Origin: G051903925 sp051903925
GTDB taxonomy: Bacteria; Pseudomonadota; Alphaproteobacteria; Zavarziniales; Zavarziniaceae
Assembly (NCBI RefSeq): GCF_051903925.1
Contig: NZ_CP173678.1
Coordinates: forward strand, 744,001-808,000
DNA length: 64,000 nucleotides
Reading direction: 5' to 3'
Below the pieces are notes generated by a model that was not told the origin of the DNA, did not search any database, and saw only the letters and a list, made by a program, of their open reading frames with translations. Both the position numbers and the translations under genes were made by a program. This document shows, in pieces, positions 34,379 through 43,253 of the stretch (within the stretch, counting starts at the first letter, position 1; every line of letters begins with the position of its first letter).

Positions 34379-34492
34379 TTGGCGCAACACTGGCCGCAGC
34401 GTTGTCTCCAGTCCATCCCCACCCAATGCCCAGCTTATGTTGCGAGCGATTCTCAGGTAAGCTGCGACAATCGGATCGAGGGGGAAACGGGA

Positions 34493-35704
34493 ATGGCTGA
34501 GGCGGAAGCGGCCCGGCAGGACGGGGCTGCGGGGGCGTTCAGCCTGGTGCCGCTGGTCGTCGCCGGTGCGTCGGGCATCATGGCGACGATGGCCTTCGTC
34601 TCCCTGGTCGGGCCGTTGTCGCATGTCCTGGGGCTGCAGCCATGGCAGGCGGGCTTCATCCTGACCGCGTCGGGCGTGATGTGGCTGCTGTCGGCCAGGG
34701 CTTGGGGCAGTGCCAGCGACCGGATCGGGCGGCGGCCGATCCTGCTGGCCGGCATGGCCGGCTTTGCCGTGGCCTACTTCGCCATGTGCCTGTTCATCGA
34801 CGTCGCGCTGCGCACCTTGCCTACCGTATGGCTGGTGGTGCTGGGCCTGACCATCGGCCGCGGCCTGTCGGGGGCGTTCTATGCGGCGATCCCCGCCGCG
34901 TCGACCGCCCTTGTCGCCGACAACCTTCCGCCGGAGCGGCGGGCGTCTGCCATCGCCTCGCTGGGGGCGGCGAATGCCATCGGCATGGTGATCGGACCAG
35001 CCCTGGCGGCGGTGCTGGCCCCCTATGGGCTCAGCCTGCCGCTTTATGGCCTGGGCCTGCTCCCGCTGCTGGCTCTGGTGTTCCTGTGGCGGTCGCTGCC
35101 CAAGGTCGAGCATCACCGGCCGACCACGGCACCGCCGGTGCGCATTGGCGATCCGCGCCTGCGTCGCCCGATCGCAGTAGCCTTTGCCGCCATGCTGGCG
35201 GTGTCGACCGCGCAAGTCGTGGTCGGCTTCTTTGCCCTGGACCGCCTGGGCCTGCCGCCGGGCGCGGCGGCGCGGGCCTCGGGCATCGCCCTGACCACGG
35301 TCGGCGTTGCGCTGATCCTGTCGCAACTGGTCGTGCGGCGCCTGACCTGGACGCCGGACCGCCTGATCCGCGTGGGTGGCACGGTTGCCGGCCTGGGCTT
35401 TGCGTCGACCGCCCTTGCGACCAGCGACTGGGCGCTGTGGGCCTCGCACTTCGTGGCGGCGGCGGGCATGGGCTGGGTCTTTCCCGCGTTTGGCGCCCTG
35501 GCGGCCAACTCGGTCGGGCCGGACGAGCAGGGCAGCGCGGCGGGGACGGTCTCGTCGGCGCAAGGGTTGGGCATCGTCCTGGGCCCGATGGTGGGCACGC
35601 TGGCCTATGACATCGATCCGGGGGCGTCCTATGTCGTGGCCGGCGGGGCCATCCTGGCCGCCGCCCTGTGGCCGGCCCCGCGACGCCTGGCGACGGCGGT
35701 TTGA
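34493..35704 (+). CDS. MFS transporter
   Basis: A 403-residue inner-membrane protein with twelve hydrophobic segments. The MFS loop 2-3 signature is GSASDRIGRRPILLAGM (residues about 72-88). The helix-5 region has SLGAANAIGMVIGPALAAVL, typical of drug:H+ antiporters (DHA1). ATG 34493 follows GAGGGGGAAACGGG. The next gene is a MarR regulator 33 nt away, a common pairing for efflux, though the MarR operator found here lies downstream of marR. Cargo is unknown. Confidence 0.88.
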   Translation: MAEAEAARQDGAAGAFSLVPLVVAGASGIMATMAFVSLVGPLSHVLGLQPWQAGFILTASGVMWLLSARAWGSASDRIGRRPILLAGMAGFAVAYFAMCLFIDVALRTLPTVWLVVLGLTIGRGLSGAFYAAIPAASTALVADNLPPERRASAIASLGAANAIGMVIGPALAAVLAPYGLSLPLYGLGLLPLLALVFLWRSLPKVEHHRPTTAPPVRIGDPRLRRPIAVAFAAMLAVSTAQVVVGFFALDRLGLPPGAAARASGIALTTVGVALILSQLVVRRLTWTPDRLIRVGGTVAGLGFASTALATSDWALWASHFVAAAGMGWVFPAFGALAANSVGPDEQGSAAGTVSSAQGLGIVLGPMVGTLAYDIDPGASYVVAGGAILAAALWPAPRRLATAV

Positions 35705-35737
35705 GGGCGGGGCGTGCGCGGCTAGACTGGCCGCCAC

Positions 35738-36223
35738 ATGGACTCCCTTCCCGACGAACCGCCCGCCCGCGATCACCTTGACCGCCGTTTCATCCTGGCG
35801 GCCCGCACCATCGTGGTCCTGTTCCGCGACCTGGAGCGGGTGGCGCGCGGGGCCGACATCACGATCCCGCAATACCGCTTCATGCTGATGCTGAAGCGTG
35901 GGCCGAAGCGGGCGATCGACCTGGCCCAGGCCGCGGCCATCGGCCGGCCCGCCGCATCCGCCCTGGTCGCCGACATGGAGAAGCGCGGTCTGATCGCGCG
36001 CGAGGCCGACATCAGCGACGGCCGCGCCTTTCGCCTGCGCCTGACGGCGGAGGGCGTGCGCCGCCATGCCCAGTTCGAGGAGGCGCTGGCCCGCTACCTG
36101 CCGACCGTGTTCGAGCAGGGCGATGCCGAGCGCCTGCTGCAGGCGTTCGACGAACTGGCCTATGTCCTGGACGCCCGGCGCCATGACGGGCCGCTCGACC
36201 CGCTGTCGGTACTGGACGATTGA
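35738..36223 (+). CDS. MarR-family transcriptional regulator
   Basis: A 161-residue winged-helix protein. The recognition region is KRAIDLAQAAAIGRPAASAL followed by the wing ADMEKRGLIAREADISDGRAF. The N-terminal dimerisation helices include FRDLERVARGADIT. It follows the MFS gene and precedes a nitronate monooxygenase gene whose promoter carries a perfect inverted repeat, its probable target. MarR proteins usually repress and are released by small aromatic or oxidising ligands; the ligand here is unknown. Confidence 0.9.
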   Translation: MDSLPDEPPARDHLDRRFILAARTIVVLFRDLERVARGADITIPQYRFMLMLKRGPKRAIDLAQAAAIGRPAASALVADMEKRGLIAREADISDGRAFRLRLTAEGVRRHAQFEEALARYLPTVFEQGDAERLLQAFDELAYVLDARRHDGPLDPLSVLDD

Positions 36224-36263
36224 CCTCCGGCCCTGGCGGCTTATTGTTCGCCTCACGAACAAT
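36220..36263 (+). promoter_or_regulatory. Promoter with MarR-type operator before the nitronate monooxygenase gene
   Basis: A perfect inverted repeat ATTGTTCG-CCTCA-CGAACAAT lies at 36243-36263, 12 nt upstream of the next start codon. A -35 hexamer TTGACC at 36220-36225 overlaps the marR stop. At 16 nt spacing the -10 would be TATTGT (36242-36247), inside the left arm. A repressor bound here would block RNA polymerase. The adjacent MarR gene is the obvious candidate. Confidence 0.75.
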
Positions 36264-36275
36264 CGGGAGGGCGCC

Positions 36276-37415
36276 ATGAAGTCCGTTCTGTGCGACATGC
36301 TGGGGATCGAGTTCCCGCTGATGGCCTTCAGCCATTGCCGCGACGTGGTGGCGGCGGTCAGCAAGGCCGGCGGCTTTGGTGTGCTGGGGGCGACCGGCCT
36401 GCTGCCCGAACAGCTTGAGGTCGAGCTGAAGTGGATCGACGAGCATGTCGACGGCAAGCCCTATGGCCTGGACGTGCTGATCCCCGAGAACATGGCGGTC
36501 AAGGAGGAAAAGACCCTGACCGCGGGCACGCTGGCCAAGCGCATCCCGGAAGCGCACAAGACCTTCGTCAAGGAGCTGCTGGAGGCGCACGGCGTCGAGA
36601 CGGCCAGCAACGCCCTGCCCAACGTAACGCGGGAGGATGCACCGCCGCCGTTCTGGCCCGAGAACGCGATGAAGCTGCTGGAGACGGCCTTCAACCATCC
36701 GATCAAGCTGATCGCCAATGCCCTCGGCGTGCCGCCCAAGGAGATGATCGACCTGGGCCACAAGCACGGCGTCCCGGTCGCCGCCCTGGCCGGCGCGCGC
36801 GAGCATGCCGTGCGCTTGGCCGATGCCGGCGTCGACCTGATCGTGGCGCAAGGGGGAGAGGCCGGCGGCCATTGCGGCGAAGTCTCGACCCTGGTCCTGA
36901 TCCCTGAGGTCGTGCGCGCGCTGAAGGGCCGCAACGTGCCCGTGGTCGCGGCCGGCGGCATCATGACGGGGCGCCAGATGGCGGCCTGCATGGCGATGGG
37001 GGCGGCCGGCGTATGGACCGGCTCCGTATGGCTCGCCACGACCGAGTCCGAGACGAGCGAGATCTTCCGCGAGAAGATGGTCGCCGCCCGGTCCCGCGAC
37101 ACGGTGCGGTCCAAGAGCCGCACTGGCAAGTACTCGCGCCAGCTCCGCTCGGCCTGGACCGATGCGTGGGAAGGCTCGAACAGCCCAGGCCCCCTGCCCA
37201 TGCCGCTGCAGACGCTGATCAGCGAGCCGGCCCTGCACCGCGTGGACAAGTCGGCCGCCGGCGGCAATGCCCAGGCACGCGAACTGGTCACCTATTTCGT
37301 GGGCCAGGGTGTCGGCCTGGTCGACGACGTGCTGTCGGCCCGCCAGGTGGTGCAGGACTTCAAGCAGGAATTCGCCGAGGCGATTTCCGACATGGTGGAC
37401 TTGGCGGAGGGCTGA
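36276..37415 (+). CDS. Nitronate monooxygenase family flavoprotein
   Basis: A 379-residue FMN-dependent TIM-barrel enzyme of the 2-nitropropane dioxygenase / enoyl-ACP reductase II family. ATG 36276 has GGGAGGG 5 nt upstream. The family motifs are FPLMAFSHCRDVVAAVSKAGGFGVLG at the N-terminus (shortened match at residues 14-39), AQGGEAGGHCG, VVAAGGIMTGRQMAACMAMG and AGVWTGSVWLAT for phosphate binding. It would oxidise alkyl nitronates or reduce an unidentified substrate. Regulation by the upstream MarR operator is likely. Confidence 0.88.
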   Translation: MKSVLCDMLGIEFPLMAFSHCRDVVAAVSKAGGFGVLGATGLLPEQLEVELKWIDEHVDGKPYGLDVLIPENMAVKEEKTLTAGTLAKRIPEAHKTFVKELLEAHGVETASNALPNVTREDAPPPFWPENAMKLLETAFNHPIKLIANALGVPPKEMIDLGHKHGVPVAALAGAREHAVRLADAGVDLIVAQGGEAGGHCGEVSTLVLIPEVVRALKGRNVPVVAAGGIMTGRQMAACMAMGAAGVWTGSVWLATTESETSEIFREKMVAARSRDTVRSKSRTGKYSRQLRSAWTDAWEGSNSPGPLPMPLQTLISEPALHRVDKSAAGGNAQARELVTYFVGQGVGLVDDVLSARQVVQDFKQEFAEAISDMVDLAEG

Positions 37416-37562
37416 TCCCACAGGCAACGCGTGGCGGTGCGTCCGCGCGTCCCACCCGTATCCCCAGGTGTCACCGGCGTGTCATGCCGGCAACGTTAAG
37501 GTCCTTGGCGATGGTACGCCGGTAATGGTGTACTTGGTCCCCAGTCCCGCCCGATTCAGACG

Positions 37563-38174
37563 ATGGGCGGCGGGATGGGGACGCCTGGTCCTGCCTGGGT
37601 GGAGGGTCGCTTGTACGCAGCCGCCATCATTCCGTGCGAAGCCTGTCCGGCGCTGGTTCTCAACGCCGACTACCGGCCGTTGAGCTACTTCCCGCTGTCC
37701 GTCTGGTCGTGGCAGGACGCGATCAAGGCCGTCTTCCTGGGCCGCGTGAACATCGTCGAGGAATATGACCGGGTCGTGCGCTCTCCCGGCATGGAGATGC
37801 GGCTGCCCTCGGTCGTGTCGCTGAAGACCTATGTCCAGCCGGCGCGGCACCCCGCCTTCACCCGCTTCAACGTCTTCCTGCGCGACCGCTTCCGTTGCCA
37901 GTACTGCGGCGCGCCCGACGACCTGACCTTTGACCACGTGATCCCGCGCAGCCTGGGCGGCCGCACGACATGGGAGAACGTGACCACCGCCTGCTCGCCG
38001 TGCAACCTGCGCAAGGGCGGACGCCTGCTTGCCGAGTGCGGCATGCACCTGCGCAGCCGTCCCGACATGCCCACCGTGCGGATCCTGCAGGAGAACGGCC
38101 GCTACTTTCCGCCCAACTACCTGCACGACAGCTGGAGCGACTATCTCTACTGGGACAGCGAACTCGAGCCTTGA
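37563..38174 (+). CDS. HNH endonuclease-domain protein
   Basis: About 203 residues. The core VLNADYRPLSYFPLSVWSW and the following IKAVFLGRVNIVEEYD match a stand-alone HNH family common in Alphaproteobacteria. The zinc-finger HNH unit is CQYCGAPDDLTFDHVIPRS, then NVTTACSPCNLRKGGRL. The start is unsure: ATG 37563 is shown, but TTG 37611 has GGAGGG 4 nt upstream and would remove a poorly conserved 16-residue stretch. No methyltransferase or restriction partner is nearby, so it is probably a housekeeping nuclease rather than a defence gene. Confidence 0.88.
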   Translation: MGGGMGTPGPAWVEGRLYAAAIIPCEACPALVLNADYRPLSYFPLSVWSWQDAIKAVFLGRVNIVEEYDRVVRSPGMEMRLPSVVSLKTYVQPARHPAFTRFNVFLRDRFRCQYCGAPDDLTFDHVIPRSLGGRTTWENVTTACSPCNLRKGGRLLAECGMHLRSRPDMPTVRILQENGRYFPPNYLHDSWSDYLYWDSELEP

Positions 38175-38187
38175 GGGGCCCCGGGCA

Positions 38188-38925
38188 TCATTTGGTGGCC
38201 TGCGTCCCGTCGGCCAGGGCCGCGGCGACGTGGGGGGTGATGCGCTTCACGATCTCGTCCACGCCTTGCGCGTTGGGATGGATGCCGTCCGCCTGGTTCA
38301 GGGCCGCTTCGGCCGCGACGCCATCCAGGAAGAAGGGATAGAGGGCGACGTCGAACTCCGTCGCGAGGTCGGAATAGATCGTGTTGAAGGCCTGGCCATA
38401 GTCCGGGCCCAGGTTGGGCGGCGCCATCATCCCAGCCAGCAGCACCGGCGCGCCCTTCTCCTTCAGCCGCTGCAGGATGGTGCGCAGGTTCTCCCGCGTG
38501 GCCTGCGGGTCCAGGCCACGCAGGGCGTCGTTCGCACCAAGCTCCACGATCACCAGGTCGGGCGTCGCCCCGTTGAAAGCGCCCAGCGCCCAGTCCAGGC
38601 GCGCCAGGCCGCCGGCGCTGGTGTCGCCGGAGACGCCGGCATTCTCGACCCGTGCATCGATGCCCCTTGCCTTGAGCGCTTCCGCCAGCCGTACGGTGAA
38701 GCCCTGTTCCGGATCCAGGCCATAGCCCGCGGTCAGGCTGTCGCCCAGGGCCAGGACGCGGACCTGGGCCGGGGCGGCCTGGGCCGAGGAAGCCTGGGCA
38801 TGCGCGGCCGAATCCGGTCCGATCGCGGCCGCGACATTGAAAGCCAGGAACAGCGCGATATATCGCCATAGGGCCCACAGCCGGGTCTGATCCGCGTTCC
38901 GCCCCCAAGCCGTAAGCGATGGCAT
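38188..38925 (-). CDS. tesA: Arylesterase / lysophospholipase, TesA-type GDSL hydrolase
   Basis: A 245-residue exported SGNH hydrolase. A hydrophobic signal segment (YIALFLAFNVAAAIG) ends near AHA-QAS. The four blocks are ALGDSLTAGYG (Ser), the Gly of VSGDTSAGG, LGANDALRG (Asn), and DGIHPNAQG (Asp, His). The divergent ABC transporter genes next to it form the familiar tesA-ybbA-ybbP neighbourhood. ATG 38925 is used; a longer frame would overlap the divergent gene. Confidence 0.92.
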   Translation of the reverse strand: MPSLTAWGRNADQTRLWALWRYIALFLAFNVAAAIGPDSAAHAQASSAQAAPAQVRVLALGDSLTAGYGLDPEQGFTVRLAEALKARGIDARVENAGVSGDTSAGGLARLDWALGAFNGATPDLVIVELGANDALRGLDPQATRENLRTILQRLKEKGAPVLLAGMMAPPNLGPDYGQAFNTIYSDLATEFDVALYPFFLDGVAAEAALNQADGIHPNAQGVDEIVKRITPHVAAALADGTQATK

Positions 38926-38980
38926 CAGACCCGTCGCGGCGCTATCCAGGGGGCGGCCCGACCGGCGGCCAAGGGGGCCC

Positions 38981-39736
38981 ATGCCACAGTCTCGCATTCC
39001 AGTATCCCATCCGCCTCAGGTTCAGCACGACGTGGGGCCTGTCATCGCCCTGGACAAGGTCAAGCTGCAACTGGCCAGCGACGCCGGCCCCGTCACGATC
39101 CTGCGGGGCATCGACCTTCGCATCAATCCAGGGGAAAGCGTCGGTCTGGTGGGCCCCTCCGGCTCTGGCAAGTCGAGCCTGCTCAGTGTCATCGCAGGCC
39201 TGGAACGGCCGACGTCCGGTACGGTCGAGGTTGTGGGCCGCAGGCTGAACGACCTGAGCGAGGATGGCCTGGCCCTGCATCGGCGCGCCGGGGTCGGCAT
39301 CGTCTTCCAGTCGTTCCATCTGATCCCCACCATGACGGCGCTGGAAAACGTCGCCGTGCCGCTGGAACTGGCGGGCCGTCGCGACGCCTTCACCCAGGCA
39401 GAGGCGGCGTTGCGACGGGTCGGCCTGGGCCAGCGCGTCCGCCACTATCCCGCGCAGCTTTCGGGCGGCGAGCAGCAGCGCGTGGCATTGGCCCGGGCGG
39501 TCGCCCCGGGGCCCCGCCTGCTGCTGGCGGATGAGCCGACCGGAAACCTGGACGGCACCACGGGCGAGGCGATCATCGAGTTGCTGTTCTCGCTGCAGGG
39601 CGAGCGCGGCGCCACGCTGCTGCTCGTCACGCATGACATGGCCCTGGCCGCGCGGTGCGACCGCGTCATCCGCCTGCGCGATGGCCAGGTCGAAAGCGAC
39701 AGCCCCACCCAAGCCCTGCGCGCGGCCCATGCCTAG
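38981..39736 (+). CDS. ABC transporter ATP-binding protein, LolD/YbbA type
   Basis: A 251-residue ATPase of the MacB/LolD class. Walker A is GPSGSGKSSLL (about 58-68), the signature is LSGGEQQRVALARA, Walker B is LLLADEPTGNLD, and the switch His is in LLVTHDMALA. It pairs with the large FtsX-like permease 72 nt downstream. By analogy with YbbA-YbbP it works with TesA at the inner membrane, in envelope lipid or toxin handling; the substrate is not established. Confidence 0.92.
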   Translation: MPQSRIPVSHPPQVQHDVGPVIALDKVKLQLASDAGPVTILRGIDLRINPGESVGLVGPSGSGKSSLLSVIAGLERPTSGTVEVVGRRLNDLSEDGLALHRRAGVGIVFQSFHLIPTMTALENVAVPLELAGRRDAFTQAEAALRRVGLGQRVRHYPAQLSGGEQQRVALARAVAPGPRLLLADEPTGNLDGTTGEAIIELLFSLQGERGATLLLVTHDMALAARCDRVIRLRDGQVESDSPTQALRAAHA

Positions 39737-39808
39737 GGCGTGCCGGGCTGGTGTCCGCCATGGCCTCCCCATGGGGGGCGATCGAGGACGTGGGCACGAG
39801 GCTACGCC

Positions 39809-42322
39809 ATGCCGTTGAGCGTGCGGCTGGCGCTGCGGGAACTGCGCGGCGGGTTGAAGGGCTTTCGCGTGTTCCTGGCCTGCCTGGCGCTGGGCGTCAT
39901 GGCGATTGCGGGTGTGGGCTCCCTGGCGGCGGCGATCGGCAGCGCGCTGGATGGTGAGGCGCGCACCCTGCTGGGCGGCGATATCGAGCTGCGCCTGACC
40001 AGCCGCGCGGTGCTGCCCCAGGAGCAGGCCTGGATGGCGGAGCGGGCAGAGGTCAGCCGCATGACCCAAATGCGGGCCATGGCCTATGCCGTCGACAACG
40101 ACGAACGCACGCTGGTGGAACTCAAGGCGGTCGACGACGCCTATCCGCTGTTCGGCGCCATGGCCCTGGAGCCGGCGGGCGACCTGCCGGCAGCACTTGC
40201 CCAGGAGGGCGACGTCTTTGGCGCGGTGGCCGATCCGGAACTGCTGGTTCGCCTGGATATCGCCGTGGGCCAGACGGTTCGCGTCGGCACCGCCCGGCTG
40301 CAGATCCGCGCCGCGGTCGCGCAGGAACCGGATCGCGGCTCGGACGCCTTCTCCCTGGGCCCGCGGCTGATGGTCAGCCGGGCGGCGCTGGCGGCCACGG
40401 GGCTGATCCAGCCGGGCAGCCTGTTCACCGATGCGCTGCGGTTGAAACTGCCCGGGGGCGCCGACCTGGCGGCCACGACCGCCGCGATCCGCGAGGCCTT
40501 TCCCGATGCGGCCTGGCGCCTTCGCAGCAGCAGCGAAGGGGCTCCGGGGCTGAGCGACTGGGTCGAACGGCTGGCGCTGTTCCTGTCCCTGGTGGGCCTG
40601 ACGGCGCTGCTGGTGGGCGGTGTCGGCGTCGGCAATGCGGTCGCGGCCCACATGCAGGCGCGTACCAGGACCATTGCCACGCTGAAATGCCTGGGCGCCA
40701 CAAGTGGACTGATCGTGCGGACCTATCTGGTCCAGGTGATGCTGATCGCCTGCCTCGGCATCGCCGCGGGCCTGGCCCTGGGTGCTGCCATCCCGCCGCT
40801 GGCAGGCAGCGCCGTGGGCGAGTTGCTGCCCGTGCAGGTGCGCTTTGGCCTCTATCCCGGACCGCTGCTGCTTGCGGCCTTCTTCGGCCTTCTGGTGTCG
40901 CTGGCCTTTGCCCTGGTCCCGCTGGCCCGCGCCCACGTGATACCGCCCGCCGGCCTGTTCCGCGCCCTGGTCGTGCCGCCGGGGTTCCGCACGATGAGCC
41001 TGTACTACGTGCTGGCCGGCTTGGCCTTCGCCGTGCTGGGCGCGCTGGTGATCGCAACGGCGGTACGGCCGATGATCGCCATCTATTTCGTGATCGGCGC
41101 CGCGGCCGCATTCGTCGTGCTGCGCGCCGCCGGCTGGGCGATCGTGCGGCTGACAGCCAGCCTGCCCCGGCCACGCCGCCCGGGGCTGCGCCTGGCGCTC
41201 GCCAACCTGCACCGGCCCGGCGCGCCGACGGCGACGGTGATCCTGTCGCTTGGCCTGGGACTGACCCTGCTGGTGATCGTCGCCCTGATCGAGGGCAACC
41301 TGATCGTGCAGGTGGAGCAGCGCCTGCCGGACCAGGCCCCTACGTTCTTCTTCGTCGACGTCCAGTCGAACGAGGCCGATGCCTTTGACCAGACAATCGC
41401 CAGCATCCCCGGCGCCCGCCTGTTGGACCGCGTCGCCTCGCTGCGCGGCCGGATCAGCGCCATCAATGGCACGCCGACCGAGCGCTGGGACATCGCACCG
41501 GAGGGGCGCTGGGCGGCGCGCGGCGACCGCGGCCTGACCTATGCCACGGCCCTGCCAGAGGGCAGCACCCTGGTCGCCGGCGAGTGGTGGCCCGTCGACT
41601 ATCGCGGGCCGCCGCTGATCTCGTTCGACGCCGCCGTGGCCCAGGCGATGAACATCGGCGTGGGCGATCGGCTGACCATCAACGTGCTCGGCCGCGACGT
41701 GGAGGCGACGATCGCCAGCCTGCGCCGCATCGACTACACGAACCTGGGGATCAATTTCGCGATCATCTTCGCGCCGGGCGTGCTGGAGGCCGCACCCCAT
41801 ACCTTCCTGGCCACGGCCAAGGCCGACGGGCCAGCGGGAGAGGCGCTGTACAAGGCCGTCACCGACCGCTTCCCCAACATCTCGGCGGTGCGGATCCAGG
41901 ACGCGCTGGATACGGTCGAAGCCACGCTGCGCAACCTGGCGACTGCGCTTGAGGTCAGCGCCGCCGTCACGCTGGTTGCGGGCGTCCTGGTGCTGGCCGG
42001 TGCCATGGCGGCCGGCCAGCGGCACCGCCTGTACGACGCCGTCATCCTGAAGGTGCTGGGTGCCACCGGGCCGCAGGTGGTGCGCGCCTATCTCCTGGAG
42101 TACCTGGCACTGGGCCTGGCCGCGGCCACCATCGGTGCCGCACTTGGCACGGCGGCGGCCTGGGCCATCATCACGCAACTGATGAACCTTGGCTGGACAT
42201 GGCTGCCGCTGACCGTCCTGGCAACGGCGCTTGCGGCGATTGCCGTCACCGTGGTCCTGGGCCTGGGCGGCACCTGGCGGGCCCTGCGACAGCGCCCGGC
42301 ACCGGTCCTGCGCCAGGCCTGA
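39809..42322 (+). CDS. FtsX-like ABC permease, YbbP type
   Basis: An 837-residue inner-membrane protein. The first helix is at residues about 20-42 (FLACLALGVMAIAGVGSLAAA), followed by a periplasmic domain opening with LLGGDIELRL. FtsX blocks follow near 255-400 with GVGVGNAVAAHMQARTRTIATLK, and a second set closes the C-terminus with LYDAVILKVLGATGPQVVRAYL. The duplicated layout and length match YbbP. ATG 39809 has GAGG 8 nt upstream. Works as the membrane partner of the upstream ATPase. Confidence 0.9.
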   Translation: MPLSVRLALRELRGGLKGFRVFLACLALGVMAIAGVGSLAAAIGSALDGEARTLLGGDIELRLTSRAVLPQEQAWMAERAEVSRMTQMRAMAYAVDNDERTLVELKAVDDAYPLFGAMALEPAGDLPAALAQEGDVFGAVADPELLVRLDIAVGQTVRVGTARLQIRAAVAQEPDRGSDAFSLGPRLMVSRAALAATGLIQPGSLFTDALRLKLPGGADLAATTAAIREAFPDAAWRLRSSSEGAPGLSDWVERLALFLSLVGLTALLVGGVGVGNAVAAHMQARTRTIATLKCLGATSGLIVRTYLVQVMLIACLGIAAGLALGAAIPPLAGSAVGELLPVQVRFGLYPGPLLLAAFFGLLVSLAFALVPLARAHVIPPAGLFRALVVPPGFRTMSLYYVLAGLAFAVLGALVIATAVRPMIAIYFVIGAAAAFVVLRAAGWAIVRLTASLPRPRRPGLRLALANLHRPGAPTATVILSLGLGLTLLVIVALIEGNLIVQVEQRLPDQAPTFFFVDVQSNEADAFDQTIASIPGARLLDRVASLRGRISAINGTPTERWDIAPEGRWAARGDRGLTYATALPEGSTLVAGEWWPVDYRGPPLISFDAAVAQAMNIGVGDRLTINVLGRDVEATIASLRRIDYTNLGINFAIIFAPGVLEAAPHTFLATAKADGPAGEALYKAVTDRFPNISAVRIQDALDTVEATLRNLATALEVSAAVTLVAGVLVLAGAMAAGQRHRLYDAVILKVLGATGPQVVRAYLLEYLALGLAAATIGAALGTAAAWAIITQLMNLGWTWLPLTVLATALAAIAVTVVLGLGGTWRALRQRPAPVLRQA

Positions 42323-42366
42323 ACCCGCCCCCGGTTCGGAAAGCGCAACGCGGGTGGCGCGTTCGC

Positions 42367-42395
42367 TTGACCGGGGGCGCGCGCATCCCGATATC
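42367..42395 (+). promoter_or_regulatory. Possible promoter of the Bax-inhibitor-1 gene
   Basis: TTGACC at 42367-42372 and GATATC at 42390-42395 with 17 nt between, 42 nt upstream of the start codon. The -35 is good and the -10 weak. No dyad is seen. Confidence 0.35.
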
Positions 42396-42436
42396 TAGTC
42401 GCGGAATGTCACACTCATCTTGCGGGAGCCGTCACC

Positions 42437-43189
42437 ATGGCTGACTTCTACAGGGATCGCATGCCGACCGCTGCGGGGTCCGCCGCGCAGGCCGCGATCG
42501 ACGAAGGCCTGCGGGCCTACATGCTGCGCATCTACAACTTCATGGCGGTAGGCCTCGCCGTCAGCGGCGTGGTCGCCTATCTGGTCTACAGCGTGCCGTC
42601 GCTCCAGGCGATGTTCTTTGCCGTGAACGAGATGGGCTATGTCCAGGGCTTCTCGGGCCTGGGCTATGTCGCGCTGTTCGCGCCGCTGGGCATCCTGCTC
42701 TGGATGAACTTCGGTGTCCGCTCCATGTCGGGCGCCACGATGCAGGCGCTTTACTGGGCCTTCGTGGCGCTGCAGGGTGTCGGCCTGTCGGTCCTGCTGA
42801 TGGTCTATACCGAGGCGAGCATCGTCCGCACGTTCTTCGTGACGGCGGCGGCCTTCGGTGGCCTCAGCCTCTATGGCTACACCACCCGGCGCAGCCTGTC
42901 GGGCATGGGCAGCTTCATGGTCATGGGCCTGTTCGGGCTGGTGATCGCGTCGATCGTCAACATCTTCCTGGGCTCCAGCCAGCTCCAGTGGGTGATGTCG
43001 GTCGCGGGCGTGGTGATCTTCTCGGGCCTGATCGCCTGGGACACCCAGCGCCTGAAGGAAACCTACATGGAGGGCCTGGGCCACGAGAGCGCGACCAAGA
43101 TGGCGGTGCTCGGGGCGATCTCCCTCTACCTCGACTTCATCAACCTGTTCCGCTTCCTGCTCTACTTCATGGGCGCCCAGCGCGAATAG
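42437..43189 (+). CDS. Bax inhibitor-1 / YccA family membrane protein
   Basis: A 250-residue protein with seven hydrophobic helices. The family pattern is seen in LRAYMLRIYNFMAVGLAVSG, FGVRSMSGATMQALYW and the C-terminal IAWDTQRLKETY, whose Asp is part of the pH-sensing pair of TMBIM proteins. These act as Ca2+-leak channels or as FtsH modulators in bacteria. A strong intrinsic terminator follows the stop codon. Confidence 0.92.
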   Translation: MADFYRDRMPTAAGSAAQAAIDEGLRAYMLRIYNFMAVGLAVSGVVAYLVYSVPSLQAMFFAVNEMGYVQGFSGLGYVALFAPLGILLWMNFGVRSMSGATMQALYWAFVALQGVGLSVLLMVYTEASIVRTFFVTAAAFGGLSLYGYTTRRSLSGMGSFMVMGLFGLVIASIVNIFLGSSQLQWVMSVAGVVIFSGLIAWDTQRLKETYMEGLGHESATKMAVLGAISLYLDFINLFRFLLYFMGAQRE

Positions 43190-43215
43190 GAAGCCGAAGC
43201 CTGACCGGCATTGCG

Positions 43216-43243
43216 AAGGGGCAGCCCACGGGCTGCCCCTTTT
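43216..43243 (+). terminator. Intrinsic terminator after the Bax-inhibitor-1 gene
   Basis: AAGGGGCAGCCC (43216-43227) pairs with GGGCTGCCCCTT (43230-43241), followed by more T. The A-run on the left also lets it work for the converging methyltransferase gene, whose stop is at 43254. Confidence 0.85.
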
Positions 43244-43253
43244 GCGTTTGGGC

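Noticed and set aside
37563..38174. HNH protein as part of a restriction or defence system
   Set aside because: No methyltransferase, helicase or other defence gene is adjacent and the family is widespread as a lone gene in this class.
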